Below are positions 34,399 through 43,010 of a DNA stretch of 64,000 nucleotides, in pieces. Numbering within the stretch: the first letter of the stretch is position 1; each line of letters begins with the position of its first letter. The notes below the pieces were generated by a model. The model was not told where the DNA came from. It ran no database searches and saw only the letters and a list, made by a program, of their open reading frames with translations. The stretch comes from Erwinia aphidicola. Its GTDB lineage: Bacteria > Pseudomonadota > Gammaproteobacteria > Enterobacterales > Enterobacteriaceae. The stretch is taken from assembly GCF_014773485.1 (NCBI RefSeq), contig NZ_JACXBP010000007.1, positions 62,001 through 126,000 of the forward strand, in the 5' to 3' direction. The translations under genes and the position numbers were made by a program.

Positions 34399-35093
34399 AT
34401 TATCTCCTTAAGGCGCCCCGTTGAGCTGGCAATCATGGTTTTCGCCGCCTGCTCAGCGGCATCGGCATCCTGATGGCGAATGGCATCCAGCAGAGCTTTA
34501 TGCTCCTCCAGCGTACGCGGCATATTGGCTTCGTCCGGCATAAAGGTGCGGTCAAACACCGCTTTTTGCAGCTCGCCAATCGCAACGTTAAGCTGTTGCA
34601 GCACCGGGTTATGCACCGAGGCCATCACCGCTTCGTGGTAGCGAATATCCGCCTGGTTAAAGGCATCACGATCGCGGCGGTTCGCCACCATCTCGTTCCA
34701 GGCCATCTCGATATTCGCCAGATCGCTGGAGGTGGCGCGCTCCGCCGACCAGCGCGCAATTTGCGGCTCTACCAGCACGCGCACTTCGTTCATGGCGGCG
34801 ATCAGGCGCGGGTCGTCATCATGCGCCAGCGACCAGCGCAGCACGTCGCTGTCGAGGTAGTTCCACTGGTTGCGCAGGGTGACGAACGCGCCGCGATAGC
34901 GCTTCATCTCCATCAGGCGTTTCGCCATCAGCGAGCGAAACACCTCGCGAATAATATTGCGCGAGGTGGTAAAGCGTTCGCACAGCTCGGCTTCGGCAGG
35001 CAGCGCGCCGCCGGGAACATATTTGCCCGAAACGATCTCCTCGCCCAGGGTCAGGATGATGCGTTCGGTTTTACTTAGCTGTTCTTGCGTCAT
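34395..35093 (-). CDS. dgoR: D-galactonate-responsive GntR/FadR-type repressor DgoR
   Basis: A 232-residue repressor close to E. coli DgoR (229). The winged helix has PAEAELCERFTTSRNIIREV, followed by RYRGAFV, and the rest is an FCD domain with DIRYHEAVMASVHN supplying metal-ligand residues. I start it at the ATG 35093 (MTQEQLSKTERI); the longer frame would run through the operator and is unlikely. The gene leads dgoRKADT. Two TTGTA-x-TAC(A/T)A sites, part of a 10-bp inverted repeat, lie 50-83 bp upstream and are probably its own operator. Confidence 0.9.
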   Translation of the reverse strand: MTQEQLSKTERIILTLGEEIVSGKYVPGGALPAEAELCERFTTSRNIIREVFRSLMAKRLMEMKRYRGAFVTLRNQWNYLDSDVLRWSLAHDDDPRLIAAMNEVRVLVEPQIARWSAERATSSDLANIEMAWNEMVANRRDRDAFNQADIRYHEAVMASVHNPVLQQLNVAIGELQKAVFDRTFMPDEANMPRTLEEHKALLDAIRHQDADAAEQAAKTMIASSTGRLKEIM

Positions 35094-35142
35094 GATTTTC
35101 CATTCGGTGAGCTGCAGGTCAGCGGCGGCAGTGGATGAGCAG

Positions 35143-35176
35143 ATTGTAGTACTAATGGATAAAGTTGTACTACAAT
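35143..35176. promoter_or_regulatory. Candidate DgoR operator
   Basis: Perfect 10-bp arms ATTGTAGTAC (35143-35152) and GTACTACAAT (35167-35176) are separated by 14 bases. The right arm also contains an eleven-base palindrome TTGTA-C-TACAA (35165-35175), the kind of site bound by FadR-type repressors, and the left arm has a near copy TTGTAGTACTA. It lies just upstream of dgoR. Confidence 0.7.
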
Positions 35177-35215
35177 CCAGATCACAAAACAGACAATTGC
35201 TCTGACAGGCACAAA

Positions 35216-35240
35216 AAAGGCCGGGCAAGCCCGACCTTAT
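35216..35240 (-). terminator. Terminator of the TonB receptor gene
   Basis: On the minus strand GGTCGGGC pairs with GCCCGGCC around TT, then TTTTTT. It starts about 20 bp past the receptor stop codon and separates that gene from the dgo promoter. Confidence 0.8.
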
Positions 35241-35260
35241 GGTTAATCCTGAGCCTTACA

Positions 35261-37654
35261 TCAGAAATCGACGTTCACACCCAGCTGGAAATTACGCCCC
35301 GGCATGACGGCCAGTGAGCGGTCGTTGATATCCATCGGGGTCTCCCCGGTCAGGTCGCGGCTGCTGAGGTAATCCCAATATTTGCGATCGGTCAGGTTAT
35401 AGATGCCGCCGCTCAACCTGACGTTCTTCGTCACCTTCACCCACGCGGAGAGATCCACCATGCCGTAGCCCGGCACGCGCTGGTACTCGGAAGTGGCATC
35501 GGTCAGCGCCGAGCCACTGTTGTTGAAGCTGTTGCGATTGGTGTTTTCCGCCTGCTTGCCCTTCACAAAGGTTGCGGTGACATTGGCACCAAAGCGCTGC
35601 GCCGGGTCGTCCCAGCCCACGCCGACCACGGCTTTCATCGGTGCCACGCTGTCGAGGTCAACATACCTGTCGCCGGCATAGCTGGACTTCGACTGCCCTT
35701 TGCTGTACCCCAGCGCGAAGGTGCTGTTCAGACCATTAACCGCTTCAAACCAGGTGCCGTAGTTGATTTTGCTACTGATGTTGCCGCCCCAGATGTAGGC
35801 TTTATCGCGGTTTTCCGCCTGATAAGTGGTGGCGATATTTGACGGCACGTTGGCGAATTTCTCCGGGTTGGTGGCGCGGCTGTAGCGGGTATAGGCAATA
35901 AAGTTTTTATAGCTGTTATAGAACATCGCGCCGCTGAAGGTGACCCCTGGCGTGGCTTCTCCCTTTACGCCCCACTCAACGTTGTTACTGGTTTCGGTAT
36001 CGAGATCGGTGTTGCCGATCAGCGCGTACTGGCGGCCGGCCAGGTAGTTGGAGCCGAGGTTCCACGAGCCGTACAGCTGGCTGGCATTCGGGAACTGCGC
36101 CCCGCGCTTGTACTGCACATAGGTCATCAGCTTTGGCGTGATGTCGTAGTTGAAGCTGATGGACGGCAGCACCTGCGTGTCGCTGTTGGTTTTACCGTAC
36201 AGCGCTTCGGCATCGGCCCCGGTGAGCACGTCGGTGCCGGCGGCGAGGTTATCGAGGTTCTGCGGTTTGGTTTCCTGATGTGCCACGCGCACGCCGGGCA
36301 CTACCGCAAAGCCGTGACCGTCGAGATCGAACTGAATGGTGTCCTGCACGAAACCACCCAGAACCACGGTGCGGCTGTCGCCCTGGGGTTTGGTGATCTT
36401 ATTGAACGAGGTCTGCGCCGGGGACTGGCTGAATGGACGCTCAGCATCGGCCAGACGGGCATTGACCCCGGCGAGCAGATCGTGACGGCCAATGCTTTTC
36501 GCCAGCTGGGCTTCGTAGCCCACCGTTTCAACGTTATAGTCAGAATAGACGCGCTGCATGGATGACGCATCCAGCGGCATCAGGGTGTTGTCGTGCGCTT
36601 CGGTTTTCTGGTAGTAGACCTTGTTGCTCAGGCTGTCGATCCACGCGTTTGCCGGCGTCCACTCATCTTTCAGGCTGATGCCCCAGCGGCGGGTATTGCT
36701 CTGCTGATTGGCATCGCCCAGTACCGCTGTGCCGGCGGTGTTCCAGCTGTCGTAACGGGTGTGGTTCACCTTGTTGTAGAGATCGACGGTGGCTATCAGC
36801 TTGTGCTCGTCGCTGGGCTGCCAGATGCCGGAGGCGAGAAACGCATCGGAGTGCCAGTTAGCCGGGTAAGCATCCCGCTCGCCGCTGTTGTTGCGCGTCT
36901 CCTGCCCGTCGCGGCGGCTGTAAGCCACCAGCCCGCGCAGGGTTTCATCGCCCATCGCTGCGGTAATGCCGTTGTGCCAGCTGCGGTTGGAGGAGTCGTA
37001 ATCGCTCTGGTAGCCAAAGTAGGTCGGTTTTGACGGCGCCAGGTAGTCATCGGCAGATTTTGGCAGGAAGGAGACGGAGCCACCGAGCGCGTTATTGCTG
37101 CGCGCCGTAGAGGTTGCGCCGACTTCGATGTCGACCTGGCCGTAAAGATAAGGATCCACGTAGTCGCGACCGATACCGAAGGTATTTACCCCGGCACGGC
37201 TGGCGTAGCTGCGCCCGGTCGCGTCCGGCTGCGGGATGCCGTCAACGTCCATCGCGATGCGGTTACCCTCCAGACCACGGATGTTGTAGCCGGTGTAGCC
37301 GCTGCGGTCGAAGCCGCTTTTACCGCTGGTGGAGCCACCGCTGCTGCCGACCGCACCGATCAGCGTTTCATAACGCATGATGGTGCCAAAGTCGTTGCCG
37401 CCGCGCTGCTGCATCTCCGCCGCGCTGAGCGTGATTTTGCTGCCGGCGACGTTTTTCACCGCCGGCGACAACACGGTCATCACCGCATCATCTTTCGGCC
37501 TGGCGGCATCGGACGGTTTCTGGCCGCTGGCGTTCTGTGCTGTTTGTGCGGTCTCGTCACCCTGCTCCGCAGCGCTGCTGACGGTGGCGGTGAGTAAAGT
37601 TCCCATGACGAGCGATGTCTGCAGTAGCCCCTGGCGGGACGAAAATTTGAGCAT
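35261..37654 (-). CDS. TonB-dependent outer-membrane receptor, haemoglobin/transferrin/lactoferrin receptor family
   Basis: A 797-residue outer-membrane receptor. Residues 1-29 form a signal peptide (cleavage near VSSAA). A DDAVMTVL segment near residue 55 is a likely TonB box. The plug domain has GYNIRGLEGNRIAMDVDGIPQ and GGSVSFLPKSADD, and the barrel includes RGAQFPNASQLYGSW and ends in LGVNVDF with the terminal Phe needed for outer-membrane assembly. The family takes up haem or iron bound to host-type proteins, but some members import other iron complexes. It is a single gene with a near-perfect Fur box 127 bp upstream. No haem oxygenase or ABC system is adjacent. Confidence 0.85.
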   Translation of the reverse strand: MLKFSSRQGLLQTSLVMGTLLTATVSSAAEQGDETAQTAQNASGQKPSDAARPKDDAVMTVLSPAVKNVAGSKITLSAAEMQQRGGNDFGTIMRYETLIGAVGSSGGSTSGKSGFDRSGYTGYNIRGLEGNRIAMDVDGIPQPDATGRSYASRAGVNTFGIGRDYVDPYLYGQVDIEVGATSTARSNNALGGSVSFLPKSADDYLAPSKPTYFGYQSDYDSSNRSWHNGITAAMGDETLRGLVAYSRRDGQETRNNSGERDAYPANWHSDAFLASGIWQPSDEHKLIATVDLYNKVNHTRYDSWNTAGTAVLGDANQQSNTRRWGISLKDEWTPANAWIDSLSNKVYYQKTEAHDNTLMPLDASSMQRVYSDYNVETVGYEAQLAKSIGRHDLLAGVNARLADAERPFSQSPAQTSFNKITKPQGDSRTVVLGGFVQDTIQFDLDGHGFAVVPGVRVAHQETKPQNLDNLAAGTDVLTGADAEALYGKTNSDTQVLPSISFNYDITPKLMTYVQYKRGAQFPNASQLYGSWNLGSNYLAGRQYALIGNTDLDTETSNNVEWGVKGEATPGVTFSGAMFYNSYKNFIAYTRYSRATNPEKFANVPSNIATTYQAENRDKAYIWGGNISSKINYGTWFEAVNGLNSTFALGYSKGQSKSSYAGDRYVDLDSVAPMKAVVGVGWDDPAQRFGANVTATFVKGKQAENTNRNSFNNSGSALTDATSEYQRVPGYGMVDLSAWVKVTKNVRLSGGIYNLTDRKYWDYLSSRDLTGETPMDINDRSLAVMPGRNFQLGVNVDF

Positions 37655-37780
37655 GATAAATACCTGATTTAATTATTGGTATTTGCTCAACAGTGCTTTC
37701 CGATGAAACAGGTTAATGGCCCCGAAAATGCGATGCGCGGGGCAAGTCGTTCTTTTATAATTTGCGACATCATATACAGA

Positions 37781-37795
37781 CGATAATAATTATCA
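37781..37795. promoter_or_regulatory. Fur box upstream of the TonB receptor
   Basis: CGATAATAATTATCA matches 14 of 15 bases of the 7-1-7 Fur consensus TGATAATNATTATCA. It lies in the AT-rich promoter of the receptor and implies iron-dependent repression. Confidence 0.75.
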
Positions 37796-37856
37796 ATACA
37801 CTAATTGAATAATTTACATTAACCTGCGGAACTTTCTGCTAAAGCCGCCCTCATGG

Positions 37857-37891
37857 CATAAAAAAACCGCTGTTCCTTGCGGCGCAGCGGC
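37857..37891 (-). terminator. Terminator of the GNAT gene
   Basis: On the minus strand CCGCTG pairs with CAGCGG, with additional pairing in the GCGCCGCAAGG loop region, followed by TTTTTTT. It begins about 20 bp past the acetyltransferase stop codon. Confidence 0.8.
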
Positions 37892-37911
37892 TTAGACGTG
37901 ACTCAGTCCTC

Positions 37912-38391
37912 TCAGGATTCAGCGAAATCCGTCAGCACCTTGCCTTCCATGCGGTAGCGCACCCACTCATCCTGCGGAACCGCGCCGAGGCTTTTGTAGA
38001 AGTCGATGGCAGGCTGGTTCCAGTCGAGCACGCTCCACTCCAGGCGACCGCAATTGCGCGCGACCGCCAGCTGGGCGATATGGCGCAGCAGGGTTTTACC
38101 GGCTTTATGGCCGCGAAAACGCGGGGAGACGTAGAGATCTTCAAGATAAATACCGTTTTTGCCCAGCCAGGTAGAGTAGCTGGTAAAGAACACCGCGTAG
38201 CCCGCCGCCTCACCGTCGATTTCGCAGATTAGCGCTTCTGATTTGCTCTCCGCAGCGAACAGCGACTCTTCGATGTCCTGCTGGCTGGCGACCACTTCAT
38301 GTAGCGCTTTCTCATATTCGGCCAGCTCGGCGATCATCGCGAGGATCAGTTTAGCGTCCGGGCGTTCGGCGCGGCGGATAACGATATTCAT
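37912..38391 (-). CDS. GNAT family N-acetyltransferase, diamine acetyltransferase-like
   Basis: A 159-residue acetyltransferase. The acetyl-CoA motif A reads LYVSPRFRGHKAGKTLL (R/Q-x-x-G-x-G/A with RGHKAG near residue 98), preceded by GIYLEDL, and NCGRLEWSVLDWNQPAIDFYKSLGA follows, the pattern of spermidine/spermine and thialysine acetyltransferases of eukaryote-like type. The likely substrate is a polyamine or similar amine, not proven. It is a single gene flanked by a terminator on one side and a short gap to the NtaA-like gene on the other. Confidence 0.85.
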   Translation of the reverse strand: MNIVIRRAERPDAKLILAMIAELAEYEKALHEVVASQQDIEESLFAAESKSEALICEIDGEAAGYAVFFTSYSTWLGKNGIYLEDLYVSPRFRGHKAGKTLLRHIAQLAVARNCGRLEWSVLDWNQPAIDFYKSLGAVPQDEWVRYRMEGKVLTDFAES

Positions 38392-38478
38392 TGTATTTCT
38401 CTGAGGTTAGGGCGTGGATAACGCTTAGCATAACCGCTAAGCGCGGGTGAATGAAGGGAAAGCTTATGCCGCTATGCG

Positions 38479-39801
38479 TCACGCAGCGTGATGAGTCTGA
38501 CGATCGTGGTGGTCGCGCCTGGCGATGCCCAGCCTTTCGCGCAGCGTGCGGCTGTCGTCCTGATGCCAGTAACCGCGGGCTTCGAGGATCGGCAGCACGT
38601 AGCGCACCACGTCTTCCAGCGCTTCGTTCAGCACCGGGCCGCAGATGATAAATCCGCTGGCGCCACCCTGCTCAACCCAGCGGATAAAGGTGTCGGCCAC
38701 CTGCTCTGGCGTGCCAAAAAACTCGCCTTTTGGCAGCGTGGTGCGCAGCGCAACCTCGCGCAGCGTTAACTTTTCTTCTGCCGCCAGTCGTTTGATCTGA
38801 TCGGTGGTGGAACGGAAGCTGTTCTCGCCCAGGCTACCCAGCTGCGGGAAAGGCGCGTCCGGATCATACTGGCTGAAGTCGTGATGGTCGAAGAAGCGCC
38901 CAAGGTAGTTCAGCGCCTGCTCCAGCGTCAGCAGGGAGAGCAGATACTGATATTTCTCCTCGGCTTCCTGTTCCGTGGCGCCAATAATCGGGCTGATGCC
39001 GGGAAAAATTCCCACCGCGTCACGCCCCTGCTGCGCCACCTGTTCACGCAGGCTGGCGGCGTAACCTTCGGCTTCCTCCAGCGTGCGCGCGTTGGTAAAC
39101 ACCGCGTCAGCCGTCGCCGCCGCCAGGCGAATACCGGACTCAGAGGCGCCCGCCTGGAAGATCACCGGCTGCCCCTGCGGGGAGCGCTGAATATTAAGCG
39201 GCCCTTCAACCGAGAAGTGGTCGCCCTGATGATTCAGCTTGTGCAGCTTGCTGGCGTCAAAAAACTCGCCGCTCTGCTTGTCACGGATAAATGCATCCTC
39301 TTCCCAGCTGTTCCACAGCCCCTGCACCACTTCAATATATTCACGCGCTATCTGGTAACGCTGGCCGTGCTCCGGGTGTGTTTTACCAAAGTTGCGCGCC
39401 GAGCCTTCCAGCGGCGAGGTCACCACGTTCCAGCCTGCGCGCCCGTGGCTGAGCAGGTCGAGCGTTGCCAGCTGCCGTGCGACGGTAAACGGATCGCTGT
39501 AGGAGGTGGAGATGGTCCCGGCCAGCCCGATGCGTTCGGTGACCGAGGCCAGGGAGGAGAGCAGCGCCACCGGCTCGAAACGGTTAAGGAAGTGCGGCAG
39601 GGATTTTTCATTGATGTGCAGCCCGTCGGCGACAAACAGGAAGTCCAGCCCGGCATCCTCTGCCTGGCGTGCCAGCTGGTGATACCAGCTAACGTTGACG
39701 CTGGCATCGGCCGGGACACGATGATGGCGCCACGCATTCATAAAACCACCGGCGCCCTGCAGCATCAGACCAAGTTTGATCCGTTGTGGATTCTGGCTCA
39801 T
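38479..39801 (-). CDS. FMN-dependent monooxygenase, NtaA/SnaA/DszA (LLM) family
   Basis: A luciferase-like monooxygenase of 440 residues. It starts [19 protein letters not shown], then [23 protein letters not shown] and [24 protein letters not shown] sequence ([20 protein letters not shown]), which define the nitrilotriacetate monooxygenase/DszA group. These enzymes use FMNH2 from a separate reductase to oxygenate chelators, sulfones or amines. No reductase, transporter or regulator is adjacent. GGGAG precedes the ATG. It is the second FMNH2-dependent monooxygenase in the window and is not closely similar to the SsuD-like one. Confidence 0.85.
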   Translation of the reverse strand: MSQNPQRIKLGLMLQGAGGFMNAWRHHRVPADASVNVSWYHQLARQAEDAGLDFLFVADGLHINEKSLPHFLNRFEPVALLSSLASVTERIGLAGTISTSYSDPFTVARQLATLDLLSHGRAGWNVVTSPLEGSARNFGKTHPEHGQRYQIAREYIEVVQGLWNSWEEDAFIRDKQSGEFFDASKLHKLNHQGDHFSVEGPLNIQRSPQGQPVIFQAGASESGIRLAAATADAVFTNARTLEEAEGYAASLREQVAQQGRDAVGIFPGISPIIGATEQEAEEKYQYLLSLLTLEQALNYLGRFFDHHDFSQYDPDAPFPQLGSLGENSFRSTTDQIKRLAAEEKLTLREVALRTTLPKGEFFGTPEQVADTFIRWVEQGGASGFIICGPVLNEALEDVVRYVLPILEARGYWHQDDSRTLRERLGIARRDHHDRQTHHAA

Positions 39802-40001
39802 TTTACTACTCCCTCGTCATAAGATATGACGCCAGATTTTCATAAATCCGCGACGGAATTAAATATCAATATCCCCTTTGTAATGCCGCATTACGGCAAA
39901 CTGCCGGGCGGTGAGGGTTTTACCCGCACCAGCAGCGGAGTATGATGTCGCGCTTTGGTTAATATGATGTTCTCTTTTGCTGACTTCAGGATCCTGCCGC
40001 C

Positions 40002-40919
40002 ATGATTGTTCGCCCGCATCAGCACTGGTTTCCGCGCCTGTTCTCATGGCACGGCGCGGTGCTGCAAAAAATTCTGTTTCGCCTGAGCCTCAATCTGATG
40101 ATGGCGATATTCGCGGTGATCTGCTTTCAGTGGTATGAAACGCTGGGGGTGAAGCTGACCACCGCGCCGTTCAGCCTGCTGGGGGTGGCGATTGCTATCT
40201 TTCTTGGCTTTCGCAATAGCGCCAGCTATGCGCGCTTTGTTGAGGCGCGAACCCTCTGGGGGTCGCTGCTGATTACCCAGCGTTCGCTGCTGCGCCAGGC
40301 GAAAGGCGCGCTGCGCAGCGACCCGGCGGCAGTGAGCGAATTCAGCGCGCTGCTGAAGGCCTTTAGCTGGAGCCTGAAGCATCAGCTGCGCAGCACCGAT
40401 GCCAGCGATGATATCCGCCGCCTGGCCCCGGAAAAGTGGCGGGAAGAGGTGCTGGCCAGCCCGTTCAGGACCGGCCGCCTGCTGTTGTGCATGGGCGCGT
40501 GGCTGGCGGACCAGCGCGAAAAAGGGCTGATTAGCGACCTGCTGTATAACGGCATGGATAATAATCTGAATGAGCTGTCGCATATTCTGGGCGGCTGCGA
40601 GCGCATCAGCACCACGCCGATCCCGTTTGCCTACAGCCTGATTGTGCATCGCACGGTGTACCTGTTCTGCACCCTGCTGCCGTTCGCGCTGGTGGCAGAC
40701 CTGCACTACATGACGCCGCTGGTCTCGGTGTTTATCTCTTATACCTTTTTGTCGCTGGAATCGCTGGCGGAAGAGCTGGAAGACCCCTTTGGCACCTCCG
40801 CTAACGACCTGCCGCTGAACGCCATCTGTAACCACATCGAACGCACCCTGTGCGAGATGGATAACCAGCACCCGCTGCCGGAGAAGCTACTGCCGGACGC
40901 GCGATATAATTTGATGTGA
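40002..40919 (+). CDS. Bestrophin-like inner membrane channel, YneE family
   Basis: A 305-residue member of the bacterial bestrophin/YneE family, which form pentameric ion channels in the inner membrane. The N-terminal region FSWHGAVLQKILFRLSLNLMM, the first helices, the FLGFRNSASYARFVEARTLWG stretch (near residue 68, very conserved) and the late EDPFGTSANDLPLNAIC all match. Four helices are expected. Homologues conduct cations rather than chloride in at least one studied bacterium. The ribosome site is AGGAT. A single gene, divergent from the NtaA-like monooxygenase with 200 bp between, in which no further feature was found. Confidence 0.88.
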   Translation: MIVRPHQHWFPRLFSWHGAVLQKILFRLSLNLMMAIFAVICFQWYETLGVKLTTAPFSLLGVAIAIFLGFRNSASYARFVEARTLWGSLLITQRSLLRQAKGALRSDPAAVSEFSALLKAFSWSLKHQLRSTDASDDIRRLAPEKWREEVLASPFRTGRLLLCMGAWLADQREKGLISDLLYNGMDNNLNELSHILGGCERISTTPIPFAYSLIVHRTVYLFCTLLPFALVADLHYMTPLVSVFISYTFLSLESLAEELEDPFGTSANDLPLNAICNHIERTLCEMDNQHPLPEKLLPDARYNLM

Positions 40920-40947
40920 TTGGATTGCTGTTGCGATAACAGTTTAG

Positions 40948-41099
40948 GGCCGACCGGAAAAGAAGGTCGGCCACTACGCGTGACGGGCTACGCTTGTCGG
41001 CAGCGCAATGACGTTGGATTTATAGAGGCACTAACGGATGCTGGCAATCAGGACTAGCCGGGTTAACCGGCCGATGTAGGGGTCGGGCATGCCCGACCC
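40948..41099. repeat. REP-like palindromes, two types
   Basis: GGCCGACC/GGTCGGCC around an eight-base GGAAAAGAA-like loop (40948-40972) is the same unit found in the 96-bp array, and a perfect 20-bp GGGTCGGGCATGCCCGACCC (41080-41099) with GTAG before it is the other common type. They fill the gap between convergent genes. Confidence 0.7.
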
Positions 41100-41154
41100 G
41101 CTGGGAGGGCTCCAGCCTAAAGGGATCTAACGACGGCGAGCCCTGAAATCATCC

Positions 41155-41712
41155 TTACTTCCCGAGAATGCTGTTCACCGCGGCGGCATGGCCGGTTTTG
41201 TCGCTGGCGCCGGAAAGCACCTGGATAACCACAAACTTGTTATCGGCGGTAGAGAGCAGCGTCGCCTGCTGCACGCCTTTACCGTCCATCTTGTCGGTGG
41301 CTTCAATGTGATAAACGTCCAGCCCTTTGACCTTCTCGGTCTTCTCGCTGATCACCTTATAATCCGGCGATGCCTGCTTCTGTTTATCCTTAATCGACTT
41401 CATACCGTTGAGGAAGTCCGCATCGGTGCCGCCTCGCGCCACAACGGGGACATTGTCCTCACCGAGGATAATCACGCGCTTTTCTGCCTGGCTGACGTAC
41501 ATCTTGCCCGGTGCCCCGCCCGGCATTGGCTGCTGCTGATAACCTTTCAGATTAAAAGCAAAGTCGCCGTTCAACAGCGAGACTTTCTGCGTGGCGGGTG
41601 CCGCTGCCGCAGGAGTAGTGACTTCCGCTGCGCCTGCGGCTGTCGCCGTACCAGAGAGGGCCAGCACCAGAGATAATGAACCTGCTAATTTAGATAATTT
41701 AATAGATTTCAT
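41155..41712 (-). CDS. Periplasmic DcrB/DUF1795-like protein
   Basis: A 185-residue exported protein. A Sec signal peptide (SLSLVLALSGTATAAGAA) is followed by an alanine/proline-rich linker and then a domain beginning VSLLNGDFAFNLKGY. This start, together with a middle KRVIILGEDN, KVKGLDVYHIEATDK and a LSTADNKFVVIQVLSG strand, recalls the DcrB fold, which is needed for some phage DNA entry and membrane-protein maturation in E. coli. No lipobox Cys is present, unlike DcrB itself, so it should be soluble. The assignment is by resemblance only. It is a single gene; the nearest neighbour is a GGDEF protein. Confidence 0.6.
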   Translation of the reverse strand: MKSIKLSKLAGSLSLVLALSGTATAAGAAEVTTPAAAAPATQKVSLLNGDFAFNLKGYQQQPMPGGAPGKMYVSQAEKRVIILGEDNVPVVARGGTDADFLNGMKSIKDKQKQASPDYKVISEKTEKVKGLDVYHIEATDKMDGKGVQQATLLSTADNKFVVIQVLSGASDKTGHAAAVNSILGK

Positions 41713-41827
41713 TCGAGCATCCTTCTTCTGAATTGGCTTTCAGTATAGTGAGCCGCTCAAGCCCCCTGCCATGAGAAAGTTCCTTAACTGCCGAAAACGA
41801 TAATGATTAATAAGGATATTTGGCCAG

Positions 41828-42781
41828 TCACTCTATCGCAGCCAAACCAAAGCCCTGCTTGCCATTACGCTTTACGTTGTACATCGCTTCATCGGCGCGC
41901 ATCAGCGCCGCGCCAAAATCATCAGATTCCTTCACCTCAGCAATACCGACCGATGCGCCAATCTGCGCCAGGCCGTTATCGAGCTCGAACGGCGTCAGCG
42001 CCGCATCCAGCACGGCCTGCGCCGCAATGCGTACTTTGGGATAACCGATCAGGTAAGGCAGCAGCAGCACAAACTCATCGCCGCCGATCCGGCTAATCAC
42101 CACGGCGGGCGGCACCGCGTCACGCATACGCTGGCTGAGCTGGATCAGCACCTCATCACCGCTGCGGTGGCCGAGCGTGTCATTAACGTGCTTAAAGTTG
42201 TCGAGGTCGATATAGGCAAGGCACAGCGGACCCTGCGTTTTCATCTGGCTGAAATGGTGTTGCAGCGCGTGGCGGTTAGTAAGGCCGGTTAGCGGATCGT
42301 GATGCGCCAGCGCCGAGAGCTGGGCTTCGTACTGCTTCTCTTTAGTCATATCAATATGAGTGCCGGTCACCTTCAGCGCGTTACCCTGCTCGTCCCATTC
42401 GCTGACGCGCCCGCGGTCCAGCACCCAGGTGATCTTACCGTTCTTGGCGATCATCCGGTGCAGCGCCTCATAATAGGGTGCGCGCCCCTCGATATGGTCA
42501 TAAAACGCCTTCAGCACTTCCTGCGCATCCTCCGGGTGCAGATGTTCGCGCCACACGGCAAATTGCGCACTCAGCTCCTTCGGCTGGAAGCCCAGCATCG
42601 ACCCCCAGCGGCGGTTGAAGATCACCAGCTTGCCGCTGGGGATATCCAGCTGCCACAGACACAGCCCGGTGCCGTCCAGCGCCGCATTCAGCTTATGGCG
42701 GGCGTCATGGGCAATACGCTTCAGGCGCGCATTATGTTTTTTCAGGTTGTGGATTTGCTGGTGGAGCGCTTCGTCGGACAT
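41828..42781 (-). CDS. PAS-GGDEF diguanylate cyclase
   Basis: A 317-residue soluble protein. After a short helical N-terminus (LHQQIHNLKKHNARLKRI), a PAS domain spans about residues 32-145 with a PAC tail (ALKVTGTHIDMTKEKQYE), then a GGDEF domain (about 155-315) with the intact active site RIGGDEFVLLLPYL. It should make cyclic di-GMP in response to a signal sensed by PAS. The usual inhibitory RxxD site five residues before GGDEF is missing, so product inhibition may be weak. No partner phosphodiesterase is nearby. It could affect motility or biofilm. Confidence 0.88.
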   Translation of the reverse strand: MSDEALHQQIHNLKKHNARLKRIAHDARHKLNAALDGTGLCLWQLDIPSGKLVIFNRRWGSMLGFQPKELSAQFAVWREHLHPEDAQEVLKAFYDHIEGRAPYYEALHRMIAKNGKITWVLDRGRVSEWDEQGNALKVTGTHIDMTKEKQYEAQLSALAHHDPLTGLTNRHALQHHFSQMKTQGPLCLAYIDLDNFKHVNDTLGHRSGDEVLIQLSQRMRDAVPPAVVISRIGGDEFVLLLPYLIGYPKVRIAAQAVLDAALTPFELDNGLAQIGASVGIAEVKESDDFGAALMRADEAMYNVKRNGKQGFGLAAIE

Positions 42782-42967
42782 GGTTCACGCAAAGAGTGAA
42801 AATAAGCGCTATTTTGCCTGCGCGAATTTTTCTGTAAATGACTGAATTGAAAAGCCGATCTTTGGTGGGGAATTTCAGGGAAAGAAGGGTTTTTGGCGGA
42901 ATAGCAGGGCAATATCAGCGGGGAGCGCTGTTTTACCGGGTTGGATGCTGAGAGCTGATCAATAGCT

Positions 42968-42991
42968 GGCGGCGCGATGCCCTGCGCCGCC
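42968..42991 (-). terminator. Hairpin after fabV
   Basis: GGCGGCGC pairs with GCGCCGCC around GATGCCCT, starting about 20 bp past the fabV stop. It has no U-run on the minus strand, so it may stabilise the 3' end or act with Rho rather than terminate alone. Confidence 0.4.
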
Positions 42992-43010
42992 GGGCTTAAC
43001 GTGGTCAGAA

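Noticed and set aside
39859..40047. 62-codon minus-strand frame between the NtaA-like and YneE genes
   Set aside because: Runs into the YneE ribosome site region, no recognisable content.
41798..41812. Possible Fur box upstream of the DcrB-like gene
   Set aside because: CGATAATGATTAATA matches only about 12 of 15 consensus bases and its mismatches fall in one arm, so I do not call it.
42782..43010. Second FliA-type promoter near the diguanylate cyclase
   Set aside because: No GCCGATAA-like -10 with a matching -35 was found on either strand.
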